From: Gigantopelta aegis
Taxonomy: Eukaryota > Mollusca > Gastropoda > Neomphalida > Peltospiridae
Direction: 5' to 3'
Assembly: GCF_016097555.1 (NCBI RefSeq)
Contig: NC_054703.1
Location: 7,820,461-7,884,460, forward strand
DNA: 64,000 nt
A program made the translations under genes and the position numbers. The notes below the pieces were generated by a model. That model was not told where the DNA came from and ran no database searches. It saw only the letters and a list, made by a program, of their open reading frames with translations. Of this stretch, positions 20,147 to 31,690 are shown piece by piece; within the stretch, counting starts at the first letter, position 1, and each line of letters opens with the position of its first letter.

Positions 20147-23100
20147 TTCAGTCATTCAGTGGAACTGCCGTGGGCTTAGGCCCAATTTTGATGAATTAAG
20201 TCTTTTAATTCAAAAACATAATCCTCTTGCAGTGTGTCTTCAGGAAACGTTCTTGAAGGACACTGATCATATTACCATGAGAGGATTTAACCTCTATCAT
20301 AAGTTTCATGAAACTGAAAATAGAGCATCTGGGGGTGTTTCCATTCTTGTTAATGAAAACATTCCTCAGAGTATAGTAGCTTTAACTACAAATTTACAAG
20401 CTGTGGCTGTAAAGGTCACGGCTCATAAAACTATAACTCTGTGTTCAGTTTATTTACCTCCTCGAAACCATTTTAATTTTAATTCTAGAGATCTTCAAGA
20501 TCTCATTAACCAGCTTCCTACTCCCTTTATTATTATGGGAGATTTTAATGGTCACCACACTTTGTGGGGATGCGAGGATATCAATATTAGAGGTAAACAA
20601 TTGGAAGACTTAATTCTCAAAAACGACTTACTTTTATTTAATGATAAAAGTCGTACATATTTTCATTCTGCAAGTGGATCTTTCACTTCCATAGATTTAA
20701 CTCTTTGTAGTCCATCACTTTTTCTTGATTTCTCCTGGAAAGTTGGTTCAGACCTTTGTGGTAGTGACCACTTTCCCATTATTTTGGAGAATGATGGACC
20801 ACCATCACTTGAAAGGGTTCAAAGGTGGAAGTTGGCGAAGGCAAATTGGGGTCAGTTTCAGCATCTGTGCAGCACTCGTCTGCAACAATTTGCCATTACT
20901 GATGCTGATGATCCCATGTCTTTGTTCACTTCCATCTTGAAGGACATTGCAGATGAAACTATTCCTAAGACTTCGGCAGTACCAAAGCGTTTCAGTAAAC
21001 CATGGTTTAATGATACGTGCAAAAATGCATTCAAAGAGCGAAACAGGTTGCTTGAGCGGTTCAAACGTGAACCTACAGCAGACAACCTGGATGCATTTCG
21101 TATTGCTAGGGCTAAGGCTCGCAGAGAGATTAGACAGAGTAAGAAAACATCTTGGAGAACTTTTGTCTCCAAGTTAAATTCACAAACATCAGTAAAATCT
21201 GTCTGGAATAGGATCCGTAAAATCAAAGGTAAAGAATCCAGTAATACAGTTCATCATTTGTCTGTCAATGATACGGATGTCACGTCTCATCGTGACATTG
21301 CTAATGCATTGGCAGACAACTTTTCTCATAACTCATCTTCTGCTTTCAGTACAGATGCTTTTACATCTGTCAGAACTAAAGCTGAAAAGCAGTCCATTAA
21401 TTTTTCATCTGAAAATGCTGAAGTGTACAACATGCGTTTCTCTATGGAGGAATTGCAGGATGCTCTTCGTAGAGCCCATGATACTTCAGTAGGTCCAGAT
21501 GAAATTCATTATCAGTTATTAAAACATTTACCTGAATCATCTTTGATGGTTCTTTTGAATATTTTTAATAACATCTGGATTTCTGGTGACTTTCCTTCTG
21601 ATTGGAGGAAAGCTATTATCATTCCTATTCCCAAGCCTGGTAAGGATCCAACCAATCCTACTAGTTATCGCCCTATCGCTTTGACAAGTTGCATTTGTAA
21701 AACCATGGAACGCATGATCAATCGTAGACTTGTCTGGTATCTTGAATCTCACAAATTGCTCACTAACGTGCAATGTGGGTTCAGATCTAGACGTAGCACG
21801 GTTGATCATCTTCTTAGATTTGAAACGTTTTGTAGGGAAGCTTTCATCCATAATCAGCACTTGGTTTCAGTGTTTTTTTTTGATTTGGAGAAAGCTTACG
21901 ATACCACGTGGAAGTATGGGATTTTAAACGACCTCCATGGCATGGGCCTAAGAGGTCGACTTCCAGTTTTTATATCTCAGTTTTTAAGAGATAGATCTTT
22001 TAAAGTCCGGGTGGGGTCGACTTTGTCCGACATTCACCCACAGGAGATGGGTGTGCCTCAAGGTAGTATCCTGTCTGTAACTCTATTTTCTGTGAAAATT
22101 AACAGCATCACCCAGTGTTTAACACCTGGTGTCGATTGCTCGTTATATGTCGATGATTTTCAGATTTGCTATAGATCGTCCAATATGAGTATCATTGAAC
22201 GTAAGTTGCAGCTTTGTTTGAATAAACTTCATCAATGGGCAACTGACAATGGCTTTAGATTCTCAAAGGCAAAAACGGTTTGTATGCATATCTGCCAGAA
22301 AAGAGGTCTTCACTTAGATCCACAGTTGTTTTTGGACAAAAATCCAATTCCAGTTGTGGAGGAGACTAAATGTCTGGGGGTTATATTTGACAGGAAGCTA
22401 TCTTTTGTGCCCCATCTTAAATATGTTAAAAAGAAGGGCTTAAAAGCTCTCAATATTTTAAAAGTTATTGGTAATACGGAATGGGGAGCAGACCGCAAGG
22501 TTATGCTCCGTCTGTATAGATCTCTTGTGAGGTCTAAACTTGATTATGGATGCATTGTGTATGGGTCGGCACGCAAGTCTTACTTGCAGATGCTAGATCC
22601 TATACACAATCAGGGACTTAGGCTTTGTCTTGGTGCGTTTAGAACATCACCTGTAGAGAGCTTGTACGTTGATGCACACGAACCCTGTTTGGGTGCTAGA
22701 CGTGCAAAGCTTTCTCTGCAGTATGCTGCCAAGATTAACCAACACATCCAGCTCATGATGCTGTGTTTGACAACAAATATATGAAGTTGTTTGATGCAAG
22801 GCTAAATGCTATTCGTACATTTGGTCTTCGCATTAAGCGTTTTTTGTCGCTTTCCAACATTGATTTAACTGACACTTTGGAAACTCCTTCATATTTTGTT
22901 TTACCACCATGGTGTATTACACCACCTAAAATTGTGTTTCATCTGGCGCATCTGAAGAAAGATCGTACAGATGCTGTAGTTTATAAACAATTGTTCATGG
23001 AAATTCAGGACAAGTACCGTGATTACATTCCTGTGTATACAGATGGATCACGGGATGGGAATTCTGTGGCTTGTGCTACAGTTTTTCCATCAGACACAAT

Positions 23101-23827
23101 ACTTTCCATGCGACTACCTGACTCAGCATCGATCTTTAGTGCTGAAGTTTGGGCAGTCATTAAAGCCTTAGAAGAAATAAAGGATTCTAGTGCATCCAAA
23201 TTTATTATTTTTACTGACTCACTTTCTTGTCTCCAAGCTTTACGTAATATGAAGCTGGACCATCCCTTAATTAGGATGGTGATACGAAAGTGTGTCTTTT
23301 TATCTATTGGTAATAAAGACATTGTATTTTGTTGGGTACCCAGCCATGTTGGCATCAGGGGTAATGAAAAGGCAGATTTAGCTGCCAAGTCTGCTTTGGA
23401 TTTGCCTCATGCCAGGGTTGGTGTACCGTATACTGATTTTAAATATGGTATTAACAAATTTATCTTTTCGATTTGGCAACGTGATTGGGACGGTGAGGTT
23501 GCGAACAAGCTTCATGCTATCAAGCCAGTCTTGGGAGAGTGGCAGTCCTCCTATAGACGGTGCAGGAAGGATGAAATAGTCTTGTGTCGTGCCCGCATCG
23601 GTCACACTTACTTAACCCATTCATTTATCTTGAAGAAAGATCCTCCACCTCAGTGTGAGCACTGCCAGTGTCTTCTGACTGTGCGACACATTTTGGTGGA
23701 GTGTAAGCAGTTGTCAGAAACTCGAAAAGATATATTTGGACAAAGAAATGTGATGGAATCATTTCGATTCCATCCAGAACTTTTATTGCAGTTTTTACGA
23801 GATACTGAATTTTATTCTAAATTTTAA
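20139..23827 (+). pseudogene. LINE copy 2 ORF2: APE endonuclease, reverse transcriptase, RNase H, Zn knuckle (one frameshift)
   Basis: This would carry out target-primed reverse transcription in the nucleus. Endonuclease residues: N9, E36, D135 and N137 (GDFNGHH), and S209-D210-H211. The RT runs about 490-750 with D582 (FFFDLEKAYD) and Y670-V-D-D673. The frame breaks near 22735 because seven bases present in copy 1 are missing. It continues from 22763 with RNase H acids D94 (YTDGS), E128, D152 (TDSLSCL) and D205 (GNEKAD), numbered in that frame, then a C-terminal C-x2-C...H-x4-C knuckle (CEHCQC, RHILVEC). A one-codon expansion in a T run gives an extra Phe before D582. RNase H plus APE places it in the I superfamily, I/Ingi-like. 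Confidence 0.93.
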
Positions 23828-24019
23828 TTATATCTATCTGTGATATTTGTACTTTTACACAGTCCTTTACACTGTGTTTTTATTTAATTGTTGAATTTTT
23901 ATATTGATGATGATCATCACACTTTTCTTGCATTTTACCATAGTTTGACACCCAATAGCCGATGTATTTTTCGTGCTGGGGTGTCGTTAAACATTCATTC
24001 ATTCATTCATTCATTCATT

Positions 24020-24390
24020 CGGTCACACTTACTTAACCCATTTATTTATCTTGAAGAAAGACCCCCACCTCAGTGTGAGCACTGCCAGTGTCTTCTAACT
24101 GTGCGACACATTTTGGTGGAGTGTAAACAGTTGTCAGGAACTCGAAAATATATATTTGGACAAAGAAACGAAATGGAATCACCCAGAACTTTTATTGCAG
24201 TTTTTACGATATCTGTGATATTTGCATTTTTACACAGTCCTTTACACTGTGTTTTTATTTAACTGTTTATATTTTTATATTGATGATGATCATCACACTG
24301 TTGTTTCATTTTACCATAGTTTGACACCCAATAGCCGATGTATTTTTCATGCTGGGGTGTCGTTAAACATTAATTAATTAATTCATTCAT
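24020..24390 (+). mobile_element. 3' remainder of LINE copy 1
   Basis: Starts with the duplicated CGGTCACACTTA, then continues the ORF2 C-terminus (DPPPQCEHCQC-type knuckle) with a deletion near 24185, then the 3' UTR and terminal stem-loop, ending in ATTA/ATTC repeats. Confidence 0.88.
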
Positions 24391-24395
24391 TTAAT

Positions 24396-24590
24396 TCATT
24401 TAATTATATCTATCTGTGATATTTGTATTTTTACACAGTCCTTTACACTGTGTTTTTATTTAACTGTTGAATTTTTATATTGATGATGATCATCACACTT
24501 TTCTTGCATTTTACCATAGTTTGACACCCAATAGCCGATGTATTTTTCATGCTGTGGTGTCGTTAAACATTCATTCATTCATTCAGATAG
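24396..24590 (+). mobile_element. Additional LINE 3' UTR without coding part
   Basis: A third 3' UTR from TTTAATTATATCTATCTG to (ATTC)n follows directly. It may be the only remaining 3' part of copy 0 after loss of its ORF2, or an added tail of copy 1. Confidence 0.7.
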
Positions 24591-24593
24591 AAT

Positions 24594-25385
24594 ATTCAGT
24601 TTCAGATATCAGATGGACTATTCAGTTTTATATATCAGATGGACTATTCAGTTCTATATATCACATGATCTATTCAGTTCTAGATATCAGATGGAGTGTT
24701 TCACAATACTCAGTTCTATATATGAGATGGACTATTCATTTTTAAATATGAGATGGATTATTCAATTTTAGATATGAGATGGATTAACTCACAGTACTCG
24801 TCTGGATATCAGATGGACTAGTCTGGATATCAGATGGACTAGCTGGCAATACCCAGTTCTAGATATCAGATGGACTAGCTGACAATACACAGTTCTAGCT
24901 ATGAAATGGACTAGGTGACAGTACTCAGTTCTAGATGTCAGATGGACTAGCTGACAATACTCAGTTCAAGCTATCAGATGGACTAGCTGACAATACTCAG
25001 TTCTAGATATCAGTTGGACTAGCTGACAATACTCAGTTCTAGCTATCAGACGGACTAGTTGACAATACTCAGTTCTAGATATCAGACGGACTAGCTGACA
25101 ATACTCAGTTCAAGCTATCAGATGGACTAGCTGACAATACTCAGTTCTAGATATCAGATGGACTAGCTGACAATACTCAGTTCTAGACATCAGATGGACT
25201 AGCTGACAATACTCAGTTCTAGCTATCAGACGGACTAGCTGACAATACTCAGTTCTAGATATGAGACGGACTAGCTGACAATACTCAGTTCTAGATATCA
25301 GACGGACTAGCTGACAATACTCAGTTCAAGCTATCAGATGGACTAGCTGACAATACTCAGTTCTAGATATCAGATGGACTAGCTG
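24594..25385. repeat. 36-bp satellite
   Basis: The unit is about ATCAGATGGACTAGCTGACA plus ATACTCAGTTCTAGAT. The left third is more diverged (TTCAGTTCTATATATC variants), the rest is homogeneous, with GACGGAC variants. It extends about 20 bases into the coding end of the adjacent GPCR. Confidence 0.92.
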
Positions 25386-26475
25386 GCAATATATAGTTCA
25401 TCGTCGTGTTTCTTCTCTCTTTATTCTGTTTGAACCTGCAGCAAACTAGGCTTCTCTTGATGATGTTCCGATAGTTTGATGAACTTCCGATCAGGATGTA
25501 AAAGTTCTGACCGAAATTCAACAAGTAAACGATAAGAAATAGAGGCCATATTTTCAGACTTAATATGAGAGCATTTTCATCAATGTCCAGTACTATTAAC
25601 GCATTAATATATGCATCTAATACCGCCGTTGGCATCAGTGTAGCAAAAGCCATTATACAAATCAACACTAGGGGACGTGTGGCGTTAGTTTGCGGGTGAC
25701 TGCCTGCATCATTCCCTGACCTTGTAAAGGTCTTTCGGAAAGCATGGCTTCGTTTCAGCTGAATAATTATAAGGATGTTTAGGACGAGAATGAACAAGCA
25801 CGGCAGGCCAGACATCAGCAAGAGTCGAATGAAGATGAAGTAGTAATAGACTTCCTGGGTTGGGATACAGTGTCCTTCCACTAGATGTAATTCAGTATAA
25901 ATGGGGATCATGAACACGGTCGACATACCAAGCATTACGGAGCAGACAATTCTTGCCTTCATCCTGGTACAAAGTACGTCTCTCTTCAGTGGCCAACAGA
26001 CGCATACGTATCTGTCAAGAGCGAGTCCAGCCACCAGCCACGGCGAAAGTATCATCACAAATATTCTGAAGGTGGTTAGTATTTTACAGAGGGCCTCGTT
26101 AATTACCGTAACTGACCGAAGGGAAAACACTCTCTCTGTTTCGATGATAAACCTCGTGCCTAACAACAAACTGTCGGAGACAGCCAACCATTTTAAGAAA
26201 ACGGAATAAGATAAGAAGTTCAATTTAGCGTCACTCATCATAATACACAGGAGGATGTTTCCAGCGATTCCTAGTACAACTATGGACAATATAACTGCCC
26301 AGTAGCTGGGTACATAAATGTCGAAATACGGCCACCCATCGACGGGCGGTTCATCGTCTCCGTTATCAGAATAGTTTCCGTAAGTAAATTCGTCAAGGCC
26401 GATAGTAGTGTCTATAAAGCTGGATGTTTCGTTCAGCGTAAGCGGCTGCTGTGTTGAGTTTCGCATCATTTTCAT
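25363..26475 (-). CDS. Class A (rhodopsin-like) GPCR, peptide-receptor type
   Basis: A 370-residue seven-helix receptor at the plasma membrane, probably coupling a neuropeptide or similar ligand to G proteins. The N-terminus has N-x-S/T sites (N6, N15, N34). TM1 about 58-80 with N73; TM2 with D101 (LAVSD); C130 and C203 as the expected disulphide pair; D154-R-Y at the end of TM3; TM5 about 212-239 with P225; TM6 with P282; TM7 about 306-330, where NPxxY is replaced by FGQNFY. The coding part is one exon; an acceptor (TTTTGCAG) lies eight bases upstream of the ATG, so a 5' UTR exon is expected. The last ~8 codons and the stop fall in the 36-bp satellite. The ligand cannot be told; FMRFamide-receptor-like is a guess. 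Confidence 0.85.
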   Translation of the reverse strand: MKMMRNSTQQPLTLNETSSFIDTTIGLDEFTYGNYSDNGDDEPPVDGWPYFDIYVPSYWAVILSIVVLGIAGNILLCIMMSDAKLNFLSYSVFLKWLAVSDSLLLGTRFIIETERVFSLRSVTVINEALCKILTTFRIFVMILSPWLVAGLALDRYVCVCWPLKRDVLCTRMKARIVCSVMLGMSTVFMIPIYTELHLVEGHCIPTQEVYYYFIFIRLLLMSGLPCLFILVLNILIIIQLKRSHAFRKTFTRSGNDAGSHPQTNATRPLVLICIMAFATLMPTAVLDAYINALIVLDIDENALILSLKIWPLFLIVYLLNFGQNFYILIGSSSNYRNIIKRSLVCCRFKQNKERRNTTMNYILPASPSDI

Positions 26476-26577
26476 TGGTTGTCTGCAAAATAAATTATCA
26501 TAATTATCATCATCGTCACATTGTTACATTGTTTGATTATTATTAAAATTGAAGCACAGTATGCATTTTTGATTAGT

Positions 26578-26949
26578 TTCCATCAGACATATGTTCCATG
26601 AGACTGCCTGACTTGATATCAATCTTTAACCTTCCCTTACCATAGTTTGACACCCGATGTATGTTTCGTGCTGGGGTGTCGTTAAACATTCATTCATTTA
26701 TTCCTTTAACCTTAGACGAAATCAAAGATTCGATTGCATCCAAATGTATTATTTTTACAGTAAAAGTCAGTATCGACCTGTGATATTTGTGTTTTTGCAC
26801 ACAGTTCTTTACACTGTGTTTTTGTTTAAATCTTGAATTTTTATATTGATGTTGATATCACTTTATTTGTTTGCATTACCACAGTTTGACACCCAATAGC
26901 CGATGTATTTTTCATGCTGGGATATCGTGAAACATTCATTCATTCATTG
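26578..26949 (+). mobile_element. 5'-truncated LINE piece (RNase H part) joined to a 3' tail
   Basis: 26578-26762 matches the RNase H segment of LINE ORF2 (MRLPD, LEEIKDS-like) with deletions. It is followed by the inverted ORF2-end motif TAAAAGTCAGTATC and a LINE 3' UTR ending in ATTC repeats at about 26949. Confidence 0.7.
26634..26703 (+). mobile_element. 70-bp tail-only LINE insertion
   Basis: Flanked by CTTTAACCTT at 26624-26633 and 26704-26713. It lies within the RNase H fragment. The stem arms GACACCC/GGGTGTC are kept although part of the loop is deleted. Confidence 0.85.
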
Positions 26950-28033
26950 ATAAGAAAATGGAGTACATTTTTAATTCCACTGATATATACGATGGTGCTA
27001 ATTTATAAATGACATTTAGAAGCGTAATTGGTAGCCAAAAAAGATTTTGGTTTATTACCTTTTGGTAACCAGGTTATTACATCAAGTTTCTGGGTAATGG
27101 ATAATTCACCATTTATAAAGGCATGTATTTTTTTGTTGCTTATTTTTTGTATTCTTTAGTACACTCGATTACTCTTATTCTCCTGCGCGTGCTGTAACCT
27201 CACCGTGGTGCAGGGGTGTAACATTCTCTTTGAGATGATGCTGGATGATGGGAACCTGAGTTGGGGACATATCTGCGGATATGTTTTCTGGCAACACACT
27301 ACTTTGGCCTGGAGTTCAGCCAGACGGCGGGTGGTCAGGGAGGCCCGACCTGATTAACCGCCTGGTCACCCCAAGCTCGAGAGCATGCAACCCTTTGATT
27401 TGTTTATATAGTAAAGAACAAACATTGTTTGATGTACTTTTTGTATGTGTTGCTCTTGGGGCGGTGGCTAGGGTCAGTTGGGTGACTTATTGTTTCTTTA
27501 TTGCCCAAGTATATCAACCATGTATCCTTATTGCCCAAGTATATCAACCATGTATCCCTGGCATGGCTGCCTGCTGATTATCCGCAGCACCAAATCCCCT
27601 CGTTGGACTCGGTGGTGGGTGGGGGCATGGTTGATGAAATTATAGATTCATGGATCCAAATAAAGATATACCTTTTGATGGGACCCTGAAAAGGGTCCAC
27701 ACCGAAGTTGCGGATTCTTCGTCATCTGAATGTTACAATTAAGAGGTCCAGAGTAGGGTCTTCTGAATCCTGGATTCAAATGAAGGAGCCTTGGGCAAAC
27801 TTTCACCGTTTGCTATTCAGAAAGGTCTGGTTGGTTTGGCTAGTGAGCCAAAAAATGTAAAACAATTGAGGAATAGTTCATTGTTAGTAGAATGTTCCAA
27901 AGAGAGTCATTCAAAGTGTCTCCTGAAGTCAACATTCCTCTGCAAAGTACCTATTACAGTGACAGCTCATAGTACCCTAAATTCATCTAAAGGTGTCATC
28001 AGATGTCGAGATTTGGCAGGAGTTGGTGAAGAA

Positions 28034-28329
28034 TGAATGAATGAATGAATGAATTAATGTTTAACGACACCCCAGCACGACAAATACATCGGCTATTGGC
28101 TGTCAAACTATGGTAATGCAAATAAATAAAGTGATGATCAACATCAATATAAAAATTCAAGGTTTAAACAAAAACAGTGTAAAGAACTGTGCAAAAATAC
28201 AAATACAAATATCACAGAATTTTACGGACACCGAATTTTACTCTAAACTTCAATTTGTGCTGTATTGGCAATTCTCAAAGAGAATGTTACATCCCTGCAC
28301 CACGGTGAGGTTACAGCACGCGCAGGGGA
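28034..28329 (-). mobile_element. Non-autonomous LINE derivative, copy C (reverse orientation)
   Basis: Flanked by GAGTTGGTGAAGAA at 28020-28033 and 28330-28343. On the minus strand it reads ribozyme head, inverted ORF2-end piece, 3' UTR, stem-loop, ATTC repeats. One extra T precedes P1. Confidence 0.92.
28257..28328 (-). ncRNA. HDV-like ribozyme
   Basis: P1 CCCCTGC with GCAGGGA (one mismatch), P2 GTGCTGTA/TACAGCAC, P4 CATTCTC hairpin with one flanking change, J4/2 GCCAA. Confidence 0.7.
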
Positions 28330-29277
28330 GAGTTGGTGAAGAAGAAATTCTTGAAAATTTGTCAGCACAAGGCGTGACATTTGTTAAATGAATTAAGGTC
28401 CGTCGAAACAATGAGTTGTTTTCGACAAATACCTTAATTTTAACTTTCAATACACCGACACTTCCAAGCTCGATTAAGGCTGGGTATCTCAGCGTACCTG
28501 TTGAGCCTTACATCCAAAACCCTCTACGTTGCTTTAAATGTCAGAAATTTGGGCATGGTCAGAATACATGCCGCAATAAAACTACATGTGTCGATGTGGT
28601 CAGTTTGACCATGACAGCAAGAACTGTAACAACGACATTAAATGTATCAACTGTAATGGGAATCACTTTGCATATTTGCGAGAATGTGCAAAGTGGAAGT
28701 TTGAAAAGAAGGTTCAGCAGGTCACGGTTGACAGGCACGTATCATTTCAGGAAGCTAGGAAAGTGGTGGAAACATCAACATCTCCAGCTACTGCAGATAA
28801 ATCGTATGCTGCAGTAGTCACGGTTTCCATGATTACTGTTGCTGTCGATACTGATCTTACTTGGCCATCTGGTGACAATAAGTATAAAAAGTTGTCTGAT
28901 GTTGAAAAACCTGAACGGCAAGTGGCTAAAGCTGTCAGAAAAAAAGATGAAGGAAGCAGTTATACAACAAGTATTGGCTTCTACCTCAAAACTGTCTGAT
29001 TTGTCTTTGGGTTCTGTGAACCCATCAAGAAGGTTGAGTACTGGTCAGCGAGGACCCTGTCTTTATCAGTCAGGAAAAGGCAAACAGACAAAAAATTCAA
29101 AATCTGAACGAATAAAGAAGAGTGAGTTGCATTCCATCTCAGTCAGCAATCAATATGATCATTTGGTTTTTATGCTTGATGGGATGGATGATTCATCATC
29201 ACAAGGTTTTTCGCACTCACAAAAAGTATTAACAAAATCTAAGGGAAAGTCTAAATTAACCCCCATACTTACCCCCA

Positions 29278-31105
29278 ATGACTAATCCAGTCACTCAGTG
29301 GAACTGCCGTGGGCTTAGGCCCAATTTTGATGAATTAAGTCTTTTAATTCAAAAACATAATCCTCTTCCAGTGTGTCCTCAGGAAACTTTCTTGAAGGAC
29401 ACTGATCATATTACCATGAAAGGATTTAACCTCTATCATACGTTTCATGAAACTGAAAATAGAGCATCTGGGGGTGTTTCTATTCTTGTTAATGAAAACA
29501 TTCCTCAGAATATAGTAGCATTAACTACACATTTACAAGCTGTGGGTGTAAAGGTCACGGCTCATAAAACTATAACTCTGTGTTAAGTTTATTTACCTCC
29601 TCGAAAGCATTTTAATTTTAATTCAAGAGATCTTCAAGATCTCATTAATCAGCTCCCTACTCCCTTTATTATTATGGGAGATTTTAATGGTCACCACACT
29701 TTGTGGGGATGCGAGGATATCAATATTAGAGGTAAACAATTAGAAGACTTAATTCTCAAAAATGACTTACTTTTATTTAATGATAAAAGTCGTACATATT
29801 TTCATTCTGCAAGTGGATCTTTCTTTTCCATAGATTTAACTCTTTGTATTCCATCACTTTTTGTTGATTTCTCCTGGAAAGTTGGTTCAGACCTTTGTGG
29901 TAGTGACCACTTTCCCATTATTTTGGAGAATGATGGACCACCATCACTTGAAAGGGTTCAAAGATGGAAGTTAGCGAAGGCAAATTGGGGTCAGTTTCGG
30001 CATCTGTGCAGCACTCGTCTGCAACAATTTGCCTTACTGATGCTAATGATCCCATGTCTTTGTTCACTTCCATCTTGAAGGACATTGTAGATGAAACTAT
30101 TCCTAAGATTTCGGCAGTACCAAAGCGTTTCAATAAACCATGGTTTAATGATACGTGCAAAGATGCATTCAAAGAGCGAAACTTGTGTTACCACCTTGGT
30201 GTATTAAACCACCTAAAATTGTGTTTGATCTTGCGCATCTGAAGAAAGATCGTACAGATCGTAGAGATCCTGTGGTATATAAACAGTTGTTCAAGACAGG
30301 TACAGTGATTACGTTCCTGTGTATACAGACTGATCACTGGGTGTGAATTCCGTGGCTTGTACTACAGTTTTTCCATCAGACACAATACTTTCCATGAGAT
30401 TGCCTGACTCAGCATCAATTTTTAGTGCTGAAGTTTGGGGCAGTCATTAAAGCCTTGCAAGAAATTAAAGATTCCATAGCATCCAGATTTATTATGTTTA
30501 CAGACTCACTTTCGTGTCTTCAAGCTTTACGAAATATGAAGCTGGACCATCCCTTAATTGGGATGGTGATACGAAAGTGTGTCTTTTTATCTATTGCCAA
30601 AAAAGATGTTGTATTTTGTTGGGTACCCAGCCATGTTGGACTCAGGGGTAATGAAAAGGCAGATGTAGCTATCAAGTCTGCTTTGGATTTGCCTCATGCC
30701 AGGGTTGGTGTACCTTATACTGATTTTAAATATTGTATCAACCATTTTATCTTTTCGACTTGGCAACGTGATTGGGACGGTGCGATTCCGAACAAGCTTC
30801 ATACCATCAAGCCAGTCTTGGGAGAGTGGCAGTCCTCCTGTAGACAGTGCAGGAAGGATGAAATTGTCTTGTGTCGTGCCCGCATCGGTCATACTTACTT
30901 GACCCATTCATGTATTTGAAAGAAAGATCCTCCACCTCAGTGTGAGTGTCAGTGTACTCTGACCGTGCGCCACATTTTGGTCGAGTGTAAGCATTTGTCA
31001 GTAATTCGAAAAGATTTATTTGGTCAAACAAATGTGATGGAATCATTTCGATTCCATTCAGAAATTGTTTTACAATTTATGATACTGAATTTTATTCCAA
31101 ATTTT
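29278..31105 (+). pseudogene. LINE copy 3 ORF2, RT deleted
   Basis: The endonuclease half is readable (WNCRGL, GDFNGHH, GSDHFP) with a TAA at 29583 and a frameshift near 30033. After AFKERN (30181) the sequence jumps to the LPPWCIKPPKIVF block before RNase H. RNase H motifs (FTDSLSCL, GNEKAD) follow with further stops and a deletion in the C-terminal knuckle. Confidence 0.88.
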
Positions 31106-31288
31106 AATTATATCTATCTGTGATATTTGTATATTTGCACAGTCCTTTACACTGTGTTTTTATTTAACTGTTGAATGTTTATATTGATGTCGATCATCAC
31201 TTTGTGTTTCCCATTACCATAGTTTGATACCCATTAGCCGATGCATTTTTCGTGCTGGGGTGTACCTAAACATTCATTCATTCATTCA

Positions 31289-31690
31289 TTTACCCATTCA
31301 TTTATCTTAAAGAAAGATCCTCCACCTCAGTGTGAACACTGTCAGTGTACTCTGACTGTGCGTCACATTTTGGTGGAGTGTCAGTTTTTGAAAGAAATTC
31401 GAAAAGATATATTTGGTCAGAGAAATGTGATGGAATCCTTTCGATTCCATCCAGAACTTTTATTACAATTTCTTCGAGATACTGACTTTTATTGTAAATT
31501 TTAATTTGATTCATCTGTGATATTTGTATTTTTGCACAGTTCTTTACACTGTGTTTTAATTTAACTGTTGAATTTTTATATTGAAGTTGATTATCGAATT
31601 TGTTTCGCTTTTACCATAGTTTGACACCCAATAGCCGATGTATTTTTCGTGCTGGGGTGTCGTTAAACATTCATTCATTCATTCATTGAT
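31289..31690 (+). mobile_element. 5'-truncated LINE 3' end (copy 4)
   Basis: Begins in the ORF2 C-terminus (HSFILKKDPPPQCEHCQC), stops at 31504, then 3' UTR, stem-loop and (ATTC)n to about 31690. It follows copy 3 directly. Confidence 0.85.

Larger units (their letters stand above)
18341..24019 (+). mobile_element. LINE copy 2, full length (5.68 kb), youngest in the nest
   Basis: Complete from ribozyme head to (ATTC)n tail, flanked by the 12-bp duplication CGGTCACACTTA (18329-18340, 24020-24031) inside the RNase H/C-terminal part of copy 1 ORF2. ORF1 is intact and ORF2 carries a single frameshift, so it inserted recently. Confidence 0.95.
13122..24390 (+). mobile_element. LINE copy 1 (I/Ingi-like non-LTR retrotransposon), interrupted by copy 2
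   Basis: Copy 1 is made of 13122-18340 plus 24032-24390. It has the ribozyme head, 5' UTR, ORF1, an overlapping ORF2 and, after copy 2, the end of ORF2 and the 3' UTR. The insertion point of copy 2 is marked by the duplicated CGGTCACACTTA (18329-18340 and 24020-24031). ORF2 is dead. No duplication of its own was found, because its left flank is the ORF1 end of copy 0. Confidence 0.9.
27650..29285 (+). pseudogene. LINE copy 3 ORF1, interrupted
   Basis: Starts MDPNKDIPFDGTLKRVHTE, then shows a frameshift near 27730, the insertion at 28034-28329, a TGA near 28389, and frameshifts around 28590 and 28960. CCHC motifs (CFKCQKFGHGQNTC, CGQFDHDSKNC, CINCNGNHFAYLREC) are still readable. The stop overlaps the ORF2 ATG as in copy 2. 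Confidence 0.82.
27182..31288 (+). mobile_element. LINE copy 3, internally deleted
   Basis: Has a damaged ribozyme head (27182-27235, P4 cut short), a short 5' UTR, ORF1, and ORF2 from which most of the RT is missing (EN joins RNase H at about 30181), then a 3' UTR ending about 31288. ORF1 is interrupted by a minus-strand short element. Confidence 0.88.

Noticed and set aside
22763-23827. Separate retroviral or cellular RNase H gene
   Set aside because: Copy 1 shows that it is continuous with the RT frame apart from a seven-base difference; it is the C-terminal domain of LINE ORF2.
24594-25385. CRISPR-like regularly spaced repeats
   Set aside because: The whole 36-bp unit is conserved with no unique spacers; this is a satellite in a eukaryotic genome.
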